Below are positions 1 to 9,604 of a stretch of 64,000 nt of DNA, piece after piece. The notes under the pieces were generated by a model. It was not told where the DNA came from, searched no databases, and saw only the letters and a list, made by a program, of their open reading frames with translations. Source of the stretch: Serratia fonticola. Its GTDB lineage: Bacteria > Pseudomonadota > Gammaproteobacteria > Enterobacterales > Enterobacteriaceae. Where the stretch lies: contig NZ_CP011254.1 of NCBI RefSeq assembly GCF_001006005.1, positions 3,906,001-3,970,000 on the forward strand, in the 5' to 3' direction. Numbering within the stretch: the first letter of the stretch is position 1; the number at the start of each line of letters is the position of its first letter. The position numbers and the translations under genes are program-made.

Positions 1-2
1 GC

Positions 3-974
3 GGTATCCTGATAACGGAACGTCCTGGCCGTTTGCGGTTATGGCAGCCGTCTGCCGGGCTTTCCTCACCAATAACCGGTGTGCCAGACGTCTATGCGCA
101 GGGGCAAGGAGGATTACTAGACGTGGTGCTGGCTCCGGATTTTGTCACTAGCCGCCGGGTTTACCTTAGCTTTGCAGAGGCAGGGGATGCAGACAAGGCC
201 GGTACCGCTGTCGGTTATGGGCGCCTGAGTGCAGACAATAAACAGCTGGAAGATTTTCGTGTCATTTTTCGCCAGCAGCCCAAGTTGTCTACCGGCAACC
301 ATTTTGGCTCTAAACTCGCCTTTGATCGCCAGGGCTATCTGTTTATTACCTTGGGTGAAAACAACCAACGAGCGACGGCTCAGGAAACGGACAAACTGCA
401 AGGCAAAATTGTTCGGCTAACGGCAGAGGGCAAGGTACCCGCCGATAACCCGTTTGTTGACCAAAAGGGCAAGCGACCGGAGATTTGGTCTTATGGCCAT
501 CGCAATCCGCAAGGATTGGTGCTGAACCCCTGGAGTGGGGAGATTTGGGAGCATGAGCATGGCCCACGCGGCGGTGATGAAATCAATATTCCTCTACCGG
601 GCAAAAACTATGGCTGGCCGATAGCGACCTATGGAATTAATTATTCAGGGTTAGCCATCCCTGAAGCTAAGGGCCAGGTTGTGCCAGGAACCGAACAGCC
701 GCTGAATTATTGGAAAGTTTCGCCGGGGGTCAGCGGGATGGCGTTTTACGATAACCCGCGATTCCCCCAATGGCAGCACTCTCTGTTTATTGGCGCGTTG
801 GCACAACGGGATCTGATCCGTTTGACGCTGGACGGTGACAAAATAGTGGCAGAAGAGCGGCTATTGGGCGATCGCAATGAGCGTATTCGCGACGTGCGCG
901 TCGGGCCGGATGGTTACCTTTATCTGCTGACCGATGACAGTAATGGGAAACTGCTGCGGGTTGGGCGCGATTAG
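3..974 (+). CDS. yliI: PQQ-dependent aldose sugar dehydrogenase, 5'-truncated by the window edge
   Basis: Periplasmic soluble aldose dehydrogenase of the Asd/YliI family, a six-bladed beta-propeller that oxidises aldoses using PQQ and calcium. The frame is open to the left edge (it reads GILITERPGRLRLW before the first possible internal start), so about 45 N-terminal residues including the signal peptide lie outside the window; 323 residues are visible against about 371 in E. coli. Recognisable family segments are GGLLDVVLAPDF, SYGHRNPQGL and EHGPRGGDEIN, the latter two from the cofactor face of the propeller. It is followed convergently by gstB, the same neighbour as in E. coli. The TTG at 33 is not the real start. 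Confidence 0.9.
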   Translation, partial: GILITERPGRLRLWQPSAGLSSPITGVPDVYAQGQGGLLDVVLAPDFVTSRRVYLSFAEAGDADKAGTAVGYGRLSADNKQLEDFRVIFRQQPKLSTGNHFGSKLAFDRQGYLFITLGENNQRATAQETDKLQGKIVRLTAEGKVPADNPFVDQKGKRPEIWSYGHRNPQGLVLNPWSGEIWEHEHGPRGGDEINIPLPGKNYGWPIATYGINYSGLAIPEAKGQVVPGTEQPLNYWKVSPGVSGMAFYDNPRFPQWQHSLFIGALAQRDLIRLTLDGDKIVAEERLLGDRNERIRDVRVGPDGYLYLLTDDSNGKLLRVGRD

Positions 975-1104
975 CGCCCAGTCAGATGAGTTTGAGATCG
1001 GCGGCGGTGATGACCTCTCTGGAGTTCATTCGGATAATCCGCCGCACGATTTCGTCGTCTAGCCCTGCGTTGTACGAAGAGCCTCGGTAGGGGCACTGTG
1101 GCAA

Positions 1105-1725
1105 TTAAGTGAGCGGTATCATCACCGCGTGCTGGTAAGCAGGGCGTGCGCATAACCGCTGATACCAGCGTTCCATATGCGGGCTGGGCTGGCGTTCGAT
1201 CGGCATGGAAAACCAGGCGTAAACAAAGCTGCCGAGCGGAATATCGCCGATGCCGAACTCTTGGCCTGAGAGGAAAGGCTGCTCAGCCAACGTCCGTTCG
1301 ATGATAGCAAAGTGTTGCTCCAGTTCAGCAATGCCAGCCTCAATCAGGGCCATATCACGCTTTTCGGGCGGAGTGCGAACCATGCCCCAGAACACGTTGC
1401 GGAAGGGGCCGGTGATGGTTGAGGTATTCCAGTCCATCCATTTTTCTGCCGCAGCGCGAGCCTGGAGATCCTGCGGGTAGAATGGCGTCTGGCCGAACTT
1501 GGCCGCCAGATAACGCACGATGGTATTGGATTCCCACAGCACGAAATCCCCATCCTGCAACAGCGGTACCAGACCGTTGGGGTTGAGCGATCGGTAAGGT
1601 TCTTCGTTAACCTTGCCGTAGGCACCACCGGCGTTGATATGGGTGTAATTCAGCCCTAACTCAGCGGCACACCAGCGCACTTTCTTGACGTTGTTAGAAT
1701 TTTCACGGCCCCAAATGGTCAGCAC
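1105..1725 (-). CDS. gstB: Glutathione S-transferase GstB
   Basis: Cytosolic glutathione S-transferase of the GstB (formerly YliJ) type; E. coli GstB conjugates glutathione to haloacetate-like substrates. The N-terminal thioredoxin-like domain holds WGRxNSxNVKKV and the glutathione-contacting NPNGLVPLL and WESNTIVRYLA; the helical C-terminal domain has KWMDW, GMVRTPPE and ends MIPLT as in the family. I chose the GTG at 1725 (206 aa) because an AAGAGG Shine-Dalgarno sits six bases before it and the protein then begins exactly like GstB; an ATG at 1740 adds five residues but would place the SD inside the gene. It is convergent with yliI, as in E. coli. Confidence 0.9.
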   Translation of the reverse strand: MLTIWGRENSNNVKKVRWCAAELGLNYTHINAGGAYGKVNEEPYRSLNPNGLVPLLQDGDFVLWESNTIVRYLAAKFGQTPFYPQDLQARAAAEKWMDWNTSTITGPFRNVFWGMVRTPPEKRDMALIEAGIAELEQHFAIIERTLAEQPFLSGQEFGIGDIPLGSFVYAWFSMPIERQPSPHMERWYQRLCARPAYQHAVMIPLT

Positions 1726-1798
1726 AAAGCACCTCTTCATCGACAGATAAAAGTAACTCTCATACCTACGCTACAAAGCCGTTTTTGTCACCTTGAAA

Positions 1799-2455
1799 TC
1801 AGCGTTCCCAGTGGCAGACTTCCCAACCGTGCAGCTCTGCCAACGCGCCAAGATCGCTATTCGGGTTGATAACGGTGGCGCTGTCGACGTATTCCAGCAT
1901 GGCTTTATCGTTAATGGAGTCGCTATAGCCGTGGCTATGGGCAAATTGCAGTTCAGGGTGTTGCTGTAACCACTGTTGCAGGCGGATGACCTTACCCTGC
2001 TGATAGGTCATGGTGCCGTAGGTCTTGCCGGTAAAACGGCCCTCTGACACTTCGACACCGATAGCCAGCGCGCCATCGGCCCCCAGTTGCTCGGCGATGG
2101 GGGCAACCAGATGTTCACCGGTTGCTGAAATCACCAGAATGCAGTCGCCGCGTTCGCGATGCCATTGCATGCGTTCGCGTGCCGCGGGGTAGACGCGGGG
2201 CAGGATATCCCGGCGAATATAGCGCTGCACCCAACCAGCGACGGTCTGGGTACTCAGACCCGCCAGCGGAACCAGCGTTGCCTGCATATAATCTTCCATC
2301 GACAGCTGGCCCTGATAATAGGATTGCATCAACAGCTGCTCTTGGCGTTCCAACTCTGCCGGTGCGAATCCTTCGGCTACCAGCCAGCGAACCCAAAGGC
2401 TGGCGCTGTCATCATCAATCAGGGTTTCATCCAGGTCGAACAGGGCTAAATCCAT
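1799..2455 (-). CDS. HAD-superfamily subfamily IB phosphatase (SerB-like)
   Basis: Haloacid dehalogenase-type phosphatase, 218 aa. Motif I FDLDETLID (nucleophile Asp7, acid Asp9), motif II VISATG, motif III lysine in QQGKVIRL, and motif IV GYSDSINDKAML are all present, so it should be an active Mg2+-dependent phosphomonoesterase. The helical cap between motifs I and II (residues about 20-90) is the C1-type cap of the SerB/PSP group. The substrate cannot be read from sequence. I start at the ATG at 2455, eight bases after GGAG; the preceding TTG at 2458 is possible. E. coli has no equivalent between gstB and dacC. Confidence 0.8.
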   Translation of the reverse strand: MDLALFDLDETLIDDDSASLWVRWLVAEGFAPAELERQEQLLMQSYYQGQLSMEDYMQATLVPLAGLSTQTVAGWVQRYIRRDILPRVYPAARERMQWHRERGDCILVISATGEHLVAPIAEQLGADGALAIGVEVSEGRFTGKTYGTMTYQQGKVIRLQQWLQQHPELQFAHSHGYSDSINDKAMLEYVDSATVINPNSDLGALAELHGWEVCHWER

Positions 2456-2871
2456 CAATATTTCTCCGGCAAGGAATGCTGCGGGCTATAGGATAACGGA
2501 TACGCGCGGCTGTGAACCAGTTGCCGCGGTGAAATGCTCAGAGCATAAGTAACTTTGATGACAGTGCGGCGACGGTTTGTTGAAAGTTTGCATAACCTGG
2601 CACATAGCCTGATTTCCAGCCAATTTCTCTGCGGTAACGTACAGTTATGTAAAAATGCAGAAAAATCAGCCTAAACCCTGCAAAAATAAGAGCAATCTAA
2701 TAAACTCACAACGAGGGCACTTTCGGTGCCGCGTTGGCCCAAATGGGAGCCGCTGGGTATTTCGCGGTTGGCAGCGCGGCCTCGTGCCACTCTCGCTGGT
2801 TGGCTGAAAACGTGAACATGTTTGAAAGTTAACGCTATTTCAATGGTTTGAATGGACACTCTGGCGACGTC
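2456..2871. other. Intergenic region upstream of dacC
   Basis: About 415 bases between the divergent HAD phosphatase gene and dacC. It must contain both promoters. I see no gene, hairpin terminator or recognisable operator in it. Confidence 0.5.
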
Positions 2872-4077
2872 ATGATGAAAAATAACCGTTCCACTCCTCT
2901 TGGTAAATTGGCCCTCAGCGTAGGTGTCATGTTGTTGGTTGTGCCTACCGTACAGGCAGCAGAGGCTCCGGCCGCACCGCAGGTCGATGCGAAAGCCTAT
3001 GTATTGATGGATTACGACAGCGGCAAGATCCTGGCAGAAGGTAATGCGGATACCCGTCTAGATCCCGCGAGCCTGACTAAAATCATGTCCAGTTACGTGA
3101 TTGGCCAGGCGATGAAAGCCGGTAAGATCAAACCGGACGATCTGGTCACCGTGGGCAAAGATGCCTGGGCAACCGGCAACCCGGTGTTGCGTGGTTCTTC
3201 TTTGATGTTTATCAAACCCGGCGATCAGGTGCCGGTATCGGAACTCAATAAAGGCATTGTCATCCAGTCAGGTAACGACGCCAGCATCGCCTTGGCAGAC
3301 TTCGTGGCGGGTAGCCAGGATTCGTTCGTTGGCTTGATGAACAATTATGGCAAGTCCCTCGGCCTGCAAAATACCCACTTCCTGACCGTGCATGGTCTGG
3401 ATGCCGAAGGGCAGTACAGCACCGCACGCGATATGGCGTTGCTGAGCCAGGCGCTGATCCGCGACGTGCCGGATGAGTACGCGTTGCATAAAGAAAAAGA
3501 ATTCACCTTCAACAAGATCCGCCAGATAAACCGTAACCGCCTGCTGTGGAGCACCAACCTGAATGTGGATGGTATCAAAACCGGTTACACCGGCGGGGCT
3601 GGGCATAACCTCGTCGCCTCGGCCACCGATGGCCCAATGCGCCTGATTTCGGTGGTGCTAGGGGCTCCGAGTGACCGTGTGCGCTTTAGCGAAAGCGAGA
3701 AGTTGCTGACCTGGGGCTTCCGCTTCTATGAAACCGCAACGCCGATCAAGGCCGATAAAGCCTTTGTGACGCAGAAAGTGTGGTTTGGCGACGTGGGCGA
3801 AGTGCCGCTGGGCGTGGCGAAGGATGCCGCCGTGACTATTCCTAAGGGGCAGATGAAAAACCTGAAGGCCAGCTACAAGCTTAACCAACCGACGCTGGAA
3901 GCGCCGCTGGCCAAAAATCAGGTGGTAGGCACCATCGATTTCCAGCTGGATGGCAAAACTATCGATCAGCACCCGCTGGTGGTGATGCAGGAAGTGAAGG
4001 AAGGGAACTTCTTTAGCCGCATGTGGGACTTTGTGATGATGAAGCTGACCCAGTGGTTTGGCGGTATTTTCGGCTGA
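2872..4077 (+). CDS. dacC: D-alanyl-D-alanine carboxypeptidase DacC (PBP6)
   Basis: Low-molecular-weight penicillin-binding protein that trims the terminal D-Ala from peptidoglycan pentapeptides on the periplasmic face of the inner membrane. A signal peptide ends near VQA-AE (about residue 30). Class C catalytic motifs are intact: SLTK (Ser67, Lys70), SGN (133-135) and KTG (236-238). A PBP5-type C-terminal beta domain follows (about 280-370), and the protein ends in an amphipathic membrane anchor ([18 protein letters not shown]). At 401 aa it matches E. coli DacC (400). The start is one of two adjacent ATGs (2872/2875); neither has a clear SD, and an upstream TTG at 2848 gives an unlikely leader. 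Confidence 0.93.
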   Translation: MMKNNRSTPLGKLALSVGVMLLVVPTVQAAEAPAAPQVDAKAYVLMDYDSGKILAEGNADTRLDPASLTKIMSSYVIGQAMKAGKIKPDDLVTVGKDAWATGNPVLRGSSLMFIKPGDQVPVSELNKGIVIQSGNDASIALADFVAGSQDSFVGLMNNYGKSLGLQNTHFLTVHGLDAEGQYSTARDMALLSQALIRDVPDEYALHKEKEFTFNKIRQINRNRLLWSTNLNVDGIKTGYTGGAGHNLVASATDGPMRLISVVLGAPSDRVRFSESEKLLTWGFRFYETATPIKADKAFVTQKVWFGDVGEVPLGVAKDAAVTIPKGQMKNLKASYKLNQPTLEAPLAKNQVVGTIDFQLDGKTIDQHPLVVMQEVKEGNFFSRMWDFVMMKLTQWFGGIFG

Positions 4078-4092
4078 TCCTCGGCCAATATA

Positions 4093-4876
4093 CCCCTCAC
4101 CCTAACCCTCTCCCAAAGGGAGAGGGGACTTACCGTGCTACAAATAAACTCTCGTGTTTGACCCCACAGGCAACGCCACTACGCAGTGCCGCAGACCTGA
4201 ATGTAACTCCGTACAGCTCCCTCTCCCAAAGGGCGAGGGGACTTGTCGCGCTACAAATAAACTCTCGTGTTTGACCTCACAGGCAACGCCACTACGCAGT
4301 GCCACAGATTAACGCCTGTACCTGAATGTAACTCCGTACAGCTCCCTCTCCAAAAGGGATAGGGGACTTACCGTGCTACAAATAAACTCTCGTGTTTGAC
4401 CTCACAGGCAACGCTACTACGCAGTGCCACAGATTAACGCCTGTACCTGAATGTAACTCCGTACAGCTCCCTCTCCAAAAGGGATAGGGGACTTATCATG
4501 CTACAAATAAACTCTCGTGTTTGACCTCACAGGCAACGCCACTACGCAGTGCCGCAGATTAACGCTTGTACCTGAATGTAACTCCGTACAGCTCCCTCTC
4601 CCACAGGGAGAGGGGACTTACCGTGCTACAAATAAACTCTCGTGTTTGACCCCACAGGCAACGCCCCTGCGCAGTGCCACAGATTAACGCCTGTACCTGA
4701 ATGTAACGCCGTACAGCTCCCTCTCCAAAAGGGATAGGGGACTTACCGTGCTACAAATAAACTCTCGTGTTTGACCTCACAGGCAACGCTACTACGCAGT
4801 GCCACAGATTAACGCCTGTACCTGAATGTAACTCCGTACAGCTCCCTCTCCTGTGGGAGAGGGTTGGGGTGAGGGG
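4093..4876. repeat. 125-bp tandem array bounded by inverted GC-rich ends
   Basis: Between the convergent dacC and sdaB genes. The sequence beginning GCTCCCTCTCC recurs at 4216, 4341, 4466, 4591, 4716 and 4841, exactly 125 bp apart; a first copy starting near 4103 is 12 bp shorter because it lacks TTAACGCCTGTA. Each unit carries a hairpin core CCCTCTCC-(CAAAG/ACAGG)-GGGAGAGGGG plus an identical spacer (CTACAAATAAACTCTCGTGT and following). The outer ends are inverted relative to each other: CCCCTCACCCTAACCCTC on the left and GAGGGTTGGGGTGAGGGG on the right. No plausible coding sequence is present. Confidence 0.95.
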
Positions 4877-4905
4877 AAACAGCGATTACTTCAGCGGGCA
4901 AAAAA

Positions 4906-6273
4906 TCAATTACACGCCACAACCTTGATGGCCAATCCGCCCTGTGATGTCTCGCGGTATTTGGAGTTCATGTCCTTGCCGGTTTCGTACATGGTTTCGA
5001 TCACCTTATCCAGGCAAACGCGTGGCTCGCTGGTGCGACGCAGTGCCATACGTGCGGCGTTGACTGCCTTCACGGCAGAAATCGCGTTACGTTCGATACA
5101 AGGCACCTGAACCTGTCCGGCCAGGGGATCACAGGTCAGCCCCAGATGGTGCTCCATGGCAATCTCTGCGGCGATACAAACCTGTGCCGGGCTACCGCCC
5201 ATCAACTCCGCCAGACCAGCTGCCGCCATCGAGCAGGCCACGCCGACTTCCCCTTGGCAGCCCACTTCGGCGCCGGAGATGGAAGCATTCATCTTGTACA
5301 GCGTGCCTATCACACCGGCAGTCAGGAAGTAACGGCTGTAGGAGTTGGTGTTCACCGGGCGGATAAACTGGTCGTAATACGCCAGCACCGCTGGAATGAT
5401 ACCGCAGGCTCCGTTGGTGGGTGCCGTGACAACTCGGCCACCCGCAGCGTTCTCTTCGTTGACCGCAAACGCGAACATATTGATCCAATCCACTACGTTC
5501 ATCGGGTCGATATTGTTCTTGTCACCGGTTACCAGAATGCGGCGCAGGGCGGCGGCACGGCGCTGTACTTTCATCGGGCCGGGGAGCAACCCTTCGGTAT
5601 TCATACCGCGTTCGATACCGGCACGCATCACCTGCCAGACGTCGGCAAAGTGCGCTTCGATCTCTGCTTTGCTGCGCAATGCCAGTTCGTTCTGCATCAC
5701 CAACCCGGAAAGTGACAGCCCGGTATCTTTGCAGTGCTGCTGCAAATCCAGCGCGGAACGATAAGGGTAGGGGACCGCGACGCTATTGTTGGCCGATTGG
5801 CCGAAGTTTTCTTCATCAACGATAAATCCGCCGCCGATGGAGTAATAGGTTTTGCTGTGCAGCAACCGATCGCCAGCATAGGCGCTGATCGACATGCCGT
5901 TTTCGTGCAGCGGCAGGTTAGTGCTGTGGAAGTTCATGCCACCAATCTGTGGAAAATCAACCTCGTGCTCACCCTTTGCCAACAATAGGCGGCCACGCTG
6001 TTCCACATCACGAATAAAGCCGGCGATGCTGTCGATGTCCACGTCATGGGGCAGATTGCCCGCCAGGCCCATAATAATCGCGATGTCGGTATGGTGCCCT
6101 TTACCCGTCAGTGACAGTGAGCCGTAGACGTCAACCGCCACCCGTGTTGTATCGTGGAGTTGCCCGGCAGCCTGCAAATCATCGACAAACTGTTTACCGG
6201 CTTTCATCGGGCCGACGGTGTGGGAACTGGAAGGGCCGATGCCAATTTTGAAAATATCGAAAACGCTGACCAT
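4906..6273 (-). CDS. sdaB: L-serine ammonia-lyase (L-serine dehydratase), iron-sulfur type
   Basis: Cytosolic [4Fe-4S] enzyme converting L-serine to pyruvate and ammonia; 455 aa, the same length as E. coli SdaB. It starts MVSVFDIFKIGIGPSSSHT, the family signature. The N-terminal beta domain (1-150) is followed by the catalytic alpha domain with AAGGRVVTAPTNGACG and the cluster cysteines in EVGCQGEVGVACSM, QVCIAAE, LTCDP and VPCIERNA. An AAGGAAG Shine-Dalgarno precedes the ATG. It lies 134 bases after sdaC on the same strand, which reproduces the E. coli sdaCB operon; I use sdaB on that basis, although identity to SdaA is also high. Confidence 0.93.
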   Translation of the reverse strand: MVSVFDIFKIGIGPSSSHTVGPMKAGKQFVDDLQAAGQLHDTTRVAVDVYGSLSLTGKGHHTDIAIIMGLAGNLPHDVDIDSIAGFIRDVEQRGRLLLAKGEHEVDFPQIGGMNFHSTNLPLHENGMSISAYAGDRLLHSKTYYSIGGGFIVDEENFGQSANNSVAVPYPYRSALDLQQHCKDTGLSLSGLVMQNELALRSKAEIEAHFADVWQVMRAGIERGMNTEGLLPGPMKVQRRAAALRRILVTGDKNNIDPMNVVDWINMFAFAVNEENAAGGRVVTAPTNGACGIIPAVLAYYDQFIRPVNTNSYSRYFLTAGVIGTLYKMNASISGAEVGCQGEVGVACSMAAAGLAELMGGSPAQVCIAAEIAMEHHLGLTCDPLAGQVQVPCIERNAISAVKAVNAARMALRRTSEPRVCLDKVIETMYETGKDMNSKYRETSQGGLAIKVVACN

Positions 6274-6375
6274 AGTCTCGCTTCCTTCTTGAAGTTAATT
6301 CCCTCAGCCTGCCGTTTAGGGGGCATATGGGTCATGCTTGAGTTCGCGGCGGGGTAGGAGGGGGAGATTCGAGAT

Positions 6376-6399
6376 AGCCGGTGCCATTGGGCACCGGCT
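6376..6399. repeat. Perfect inverted repeat between sdaC and sdaB
   Basis: AGCCGGTGCC-ATTG-GGCACCGGCT: a 10-bp perfect stem with a 4-base loop, starting nine bases after the sdaC stop codon. There is no U-run on the transcribed strand, so it is more likely an intra-operon hairpin (mRNA stability or partial attenuation) than a full terminator. Confidence 0.75.
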
Positions 6400-6407
6400 G
6401 AGCGCTA

Positions 6408-7706
6408 TTAACCGAACAGTGTGTACAGGATGGCGGAGATGGCAATCAGGCCCATCACGACCACAAATACGTTGCTGATATGGCCGCTGTACTTGCGCAT
6501 GGCAGGCACTTTACGGATCGCATACATCGGCATCAGGAACAGCAGCATCGCGATGATTGGGCCACCCAGGTTCTCGATCATGCCCAGAATGCTTGGGTTC
6601 AGCGTGGCAACGATCCAGGTGGTCACCAGCATGAAGATGGCAGTGATGCGGTTCAGCTTGTTGGTGGTGATAGTCTTGCCACGGCTTCTCATCGATTTGG
6701 CAATCATGCCGTTAAAGCCTTCACGAGCACCGAGGTAGTGGCCCAGGAAGGATTTGGTGATGGCGATGAAAGCGATGACTGGTGCGATGTACTCGATCAC
6801 CGGGTTGTTAAAGTGGTTAGCCAGGTAAGACAGGATGGAGATGTTTTGCGCTTTGGCTTCGGCCAGATCCGCCGGGGACAGGCTCAGCACGCAGCTGAAA
6901 ACAAAGAACATCACGGTCAGCACCATCATGATGTGTGCATAGCCCAGGATGCGGGAACATTTCTTCTCAGCGTCCACGCCGTACTCTTCGCGTTTTGCTA
7001 CAGCAAAGGCGGAGATGATCGGTGAGTGGTTGAACGAGAACACCATAACCGGGATTGCCAGCCACAGGGTGATCACCAGGCCGTGGCCCAGGCTGCCGCC
7101 AGAACCGGCCAGTGAGACGTTTTCGAAGATGGCACTGCTCCAGTTAGGGATCAGATAAAGCGCCAGCAGCATCAGCACCGCAACAAACGGGAATACCAGG
7201 ATACTCATGGTCTTCACGATCGCCTGCTCACCGAAACGCACGATGCCCATCAGGCCAACGATCAGGATCAGCGACAGGATGGCGCGTGGTGGCGAGGCCA
7301 TACCCAACTGGTGGGTGATGAAGCTGTCCACGGTGTTGGTGATCGCAACGCTATAAACCAGCAGGATTGGGTAAATGGCGAAGAAGTAGAGCAGGGTGAT
7401 CAGTTTACCTGCGCTGATACCAAAGTGTTCTTCTACCACTTCGGTGATGTCTTCACCTGGGTTTTTGCCGGACAAAACGAAACGGCACAGGCCACGGTGG
7501 GCAAAGAAGGTCATCGGGAAGGCGATGATGGCCATGATGATCAGCGGGATCAAACCACCGATACCGGCGTTGATTGGCAAGAACAAGACGCCAGCGCCGA
7601 TGGCGGTGCCGTAGAGGCCCAACATCCACATGGTATCTGATTTACGCCAGGCCGTGCTGGAACCTGAGGCTGCAGAGGCGATAGTGCCGGTCTGTGTAGT
7701 GTCCAT
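6408..7706 (-). CDS. sdaC: Serine/proton symporter SdaC
   Basis: Inner-membrane serine importer of the hydroxy/aromatic amino acid permease (HAAAP) family with about 11 transmembrane helices. 432 aa against 429 in E. coli. Segments [20 protein letters not shown] (first helix), [20 protein letters not shown] and the C-terminal [19 protein letters not shown] are nearly invariant in this family. I start at the ATG at 7706 preceded by GGAG six bases upstream; upstream in-frame codons to 7727 lack an SD. It is the first gene of a two-gene operon with the serine dehydratase, coupling uptake to deamination. Confidence 0.95.
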   Translation of the reverse strand: MDTTQTGTIASAASGSSTAWRKSDTMWMLGLYGTAIGAGVLFLPINAGIGGLIPLIIMAIIAFPMTFFAHRGLCRFVLSGKNPGEDITEVVEEHFGISAGKLITLLYFFAIYPILLVYSVAITNTVDSFITHQLGMASPPRAILSLILIVGLMGIVRFGEQAIVKTMSILVFPFVAVLMLLALYLIPNWSSAIFENVSLAGSGGSLGHGLVITLWLAIPVMVFSFNHSPIISAFAVAKREEYGVDAEKKCSRILGYAHIMMVLTVMFFVFSCVLSLSPADLAEAKAQNISILSYLANHFNNPVIEYIAPVIAFIAITKSFLGHYLGAREGFNGMIAKSMRSRGKTITTNKLNRITAIFMLVTTWIVATLNPSILGMIENLGGPIIAMLLFLMPMYAIRKVPAMRKYSGHISNVFVVVMGLIAISAILYTLFG

Positions 7707-8662
7707 AAATATCTCCGAGGTGAACACGATAATTTAAAATAAAAAGAAAAACTTAAGTTTAAAATCCGCTGGTGAAATAAGTTGCTATCCCGCCAGTGGT
7801 AAAATCAGTTGTTACAACTAGAGGTTGAATTGCGCCTCTGAATTGTTTAACAGGCTAATGATGTTGCTAACCTGCCTAAATGGTTTCTGCTGTTAACGGG
7901 GTCAACGCCGATGTTTCTGTCGGAGGAGCAACTGCCCACCGATTTTGTTGGCGGCAAGATAACGATTTACAGCAGAAACAACCGTGATCTTGCTCCCAAA
8001 TGCGTTATGTGTGCGGTTAATGGCTTTTATTGTAAATTTTCATGCAAATGTTGCGCGTTTGTGCGAAACATCATGCTGCAACCGTTCTCACTAATCCCAC
8101 AACCTTTATCCGGTTTGTATGATGTTTAACCGGATAAAAACCTGTCTTGTGTGGCAGGGCGAGCAATATATTTTATGTGATGGTTTGGATCTAGCTAAAA
8201 TGCCGGATTAAGCTGTTTTAGTGATTTAGATCACGTTTTGTTATTGAGGGGGAAATGTTTATCTGATTGTTTTTACACTTATTTAGTGATTTTCATTGTC
8301 AATATGGCTGGAAGATGACGGACCTAATAAGACGTTCTTAATCATCATATGAATAAGGATAAATCCTGATAATTTGATTAAAAATAGCTGATAATTTTTA
8401 AACAAAAGGCAGCATAACAAGGCTGGTGAAGGTAAGGAGCCATTTTATCCGGGGGAGATTTGATGCAAATTACTGCAATAATGTTCTGCGGGAAATAATA
8501 ACGCTGGCAAGTTGTTGCAATCCATTAACCTGTAATTATCGGCCATTAGGAATAATTTAAGTTTAATTGCTTAAAAAAAAACCTGAGTTTAACCAGAAAT
8601 TGGCAACCGCGCCCCTCAAGTAGCACCAGGGACACGGCATAAAATTGGCAGTGAGGCCAAGA
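7707..8662. other. Long AT-rich intergenic region between sdaC and deoR
   Basis: About 955 bases. The part nearest 7706 must hold the sdaCB promoter. A 72-codon open frame at 7911-8129 has no SD, atypical composition and no recognisable protein, and I do not call it. A CRP-like dyad lies at 8220-8235. The rest is AT-rich, with no tRNA, repeat family or terminator I can recognise. Confidence 0.5.
8220..8235. promoter_or_regulatory. CRP-like dyad
   Basis: AGTGA-TTTAGA-TCACG matches the CRP consensus TGTGA-N6-TCACA at eight of ten specified bases. sdaC is CRP-activated in E. coli, but this site is over 500 bases upstream of the sdaC start, so it would have to serve a distant promoter or an unseen transcript. 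Confidence 0.3.
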
Positions 8663-9427
8663 TCAGAAACGCAAAGTGACCGCGTGTTGGTTGAAAAAGT
8701 CGATGAATTCGGGGTCAGGCTGGCGATCGGTGATGACTTTGTCGAACAATGCCAGCGGCCCGATGCAGGCAGGCTTGGTTTGGGCAAATTTGCTGTGGTC
8801 GGCGACCAGGATTTTTTGCTGCGCCTTGTCCAACACTTTGTGTTTCATCGCCAGTTCATCAAGATTGAAACAGGTTGCGCCGTGCTGCAAAGTGATGCCT
8901 GCCGCTGAGATAAAGGCCACGTTAGGGCAGATGTGGTCCAACTCGTTATGTTGGCCAACAGCGGTAAAAATGTAGTTGCTCGGTTTAAATTCGCCGCCGC
9001 ACAGGATCACCTTGCAGTTGGGCTTGTCCTGCAGCGCCAGAAAGGTGTTGAGTGAGTGGCAAATGGCTGTAAAGGGGAGTTCATCGGCAATGGCGTCGAT
9101 AATGGCCGGGGTGGTGGTGCCACAGTCAAAGAACACCGTGTCATTTTCGTTGACTAGCGGTGCCGCCAACATGCCAATACGGCGCTTTTCCGCCACCTGT
9201 TTGGCTTTCTGGTCGGAGACAAAATAATTGGTGACCCCGTTGATACGCGGATCGGCTACGACATAACCCCCAAGCAAGACCACTGCCGCAGGTTCGGCAC
9301 TGAGATCGCGCCGGATGGTCATTTCCGAGACGCCGAGCAGTGCGGCTGCTTCTTTTAAGTGGATCTTGTCAGAACGCTTTAGAGCCTGAACTAGCCGGTT
9401 GATACGTTCGTCGCGCCGGGTTTCCAT
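8663..9427 (-). CDS. deoR: Deoxyribonucleoside regulon repressor DeoR
   Basis: Transcriptional repressor of deoxyribonucleoside catabolism, released by deoxyribose-5-phosphate. 254 aa against 252 in E. coli. The N-terminal winged helix-turn-helix carries IHLKEAAALLGVSEMTIRRD (about 22-41), and the C-terminal sugar-phosphate sensor domain carries FFDCGTTT and the HNELDHICPNVAFISAAGI segment typical of DeoR itself rather than other family members. It sits between dacC and ybjG as in E. coli, but here 177 bases downstream of deoC on the same strand, so repressor and a target enzyme are probably co-transcribed. Confidence 0.92.
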   Translation of the reverse strand: METRRDERINRLVQALKRSDKIHLKEAAALLGVSEMTIRRDLSAEPAAVVLLGGYVVADPRINGVTNYFVSDQKAKQVAEKRRIGMLAAPLVNENDTVFFDCGTTTPAIIDAIADELPFTAICHSLNTFLALQDKPNCKVILCGGEFKPSNYIFTAVGQHNELDHICPNVAFISAAGITLQHGATCFNLDELAMKHKVLDKAQQKILVADHSKFAQTKPACIGPLALFDKVITDRQPDPEFIDFFNQHAVTLRF

Positions 9428-9519
9428 CAGTTTTTCCTACAGGTTTATACCCCAAGTTTCTCAAGTGTGGCCGAAAGGGATAAAGGAGCCAAAAGTTTCT
9501 TTCGTTCGCTCCAACACAA

Positions 9520-9571
9520 TAATGCGGAGTAGTGCAGACCCAGTTCGCACTGAGGGCACAACCCCGCATTA
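9520..9571. repeat. Nested inverted repeats in the deoC-deoR spacer
   Basis: Outer arms TAATGCGG (9520-9527) and CCGCATTA (9564-9571) enclose inner arms AGTGC (9531-9535) and GCACT (9547-9551). The nested design could fold in the deoC-deoR mRNA; there is no T-run, so it is not a standard terminator. It may be a dispersed repeat, but I see no second copy in the window. Confidence 0.5.
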
Positions 9572-9604
9572 GATGTCGCTATACCTAGATAGAGCTAGCG
9601 AAAA

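Noticed and set aside
4023..4274. 83-codon frame entering the 125-bp array
   Set aside because: It overlaps the end of dacC in another frame and continues into the repeat; translation of repeats only.
7911..8129. 72-codon open frame in the sdaC-deoR gap
   Set aside because: No Shine-Dalgarno, unusual residue composition and no recognisable protein; a chance frame in AT-rich DNA.
8463..8498. 11-codon frame MQITAIMFCGK after GGGGGAG
   Set aside because: Good SD-like spacing, but no downstream gene on the plus strand that a leader peptide could control.
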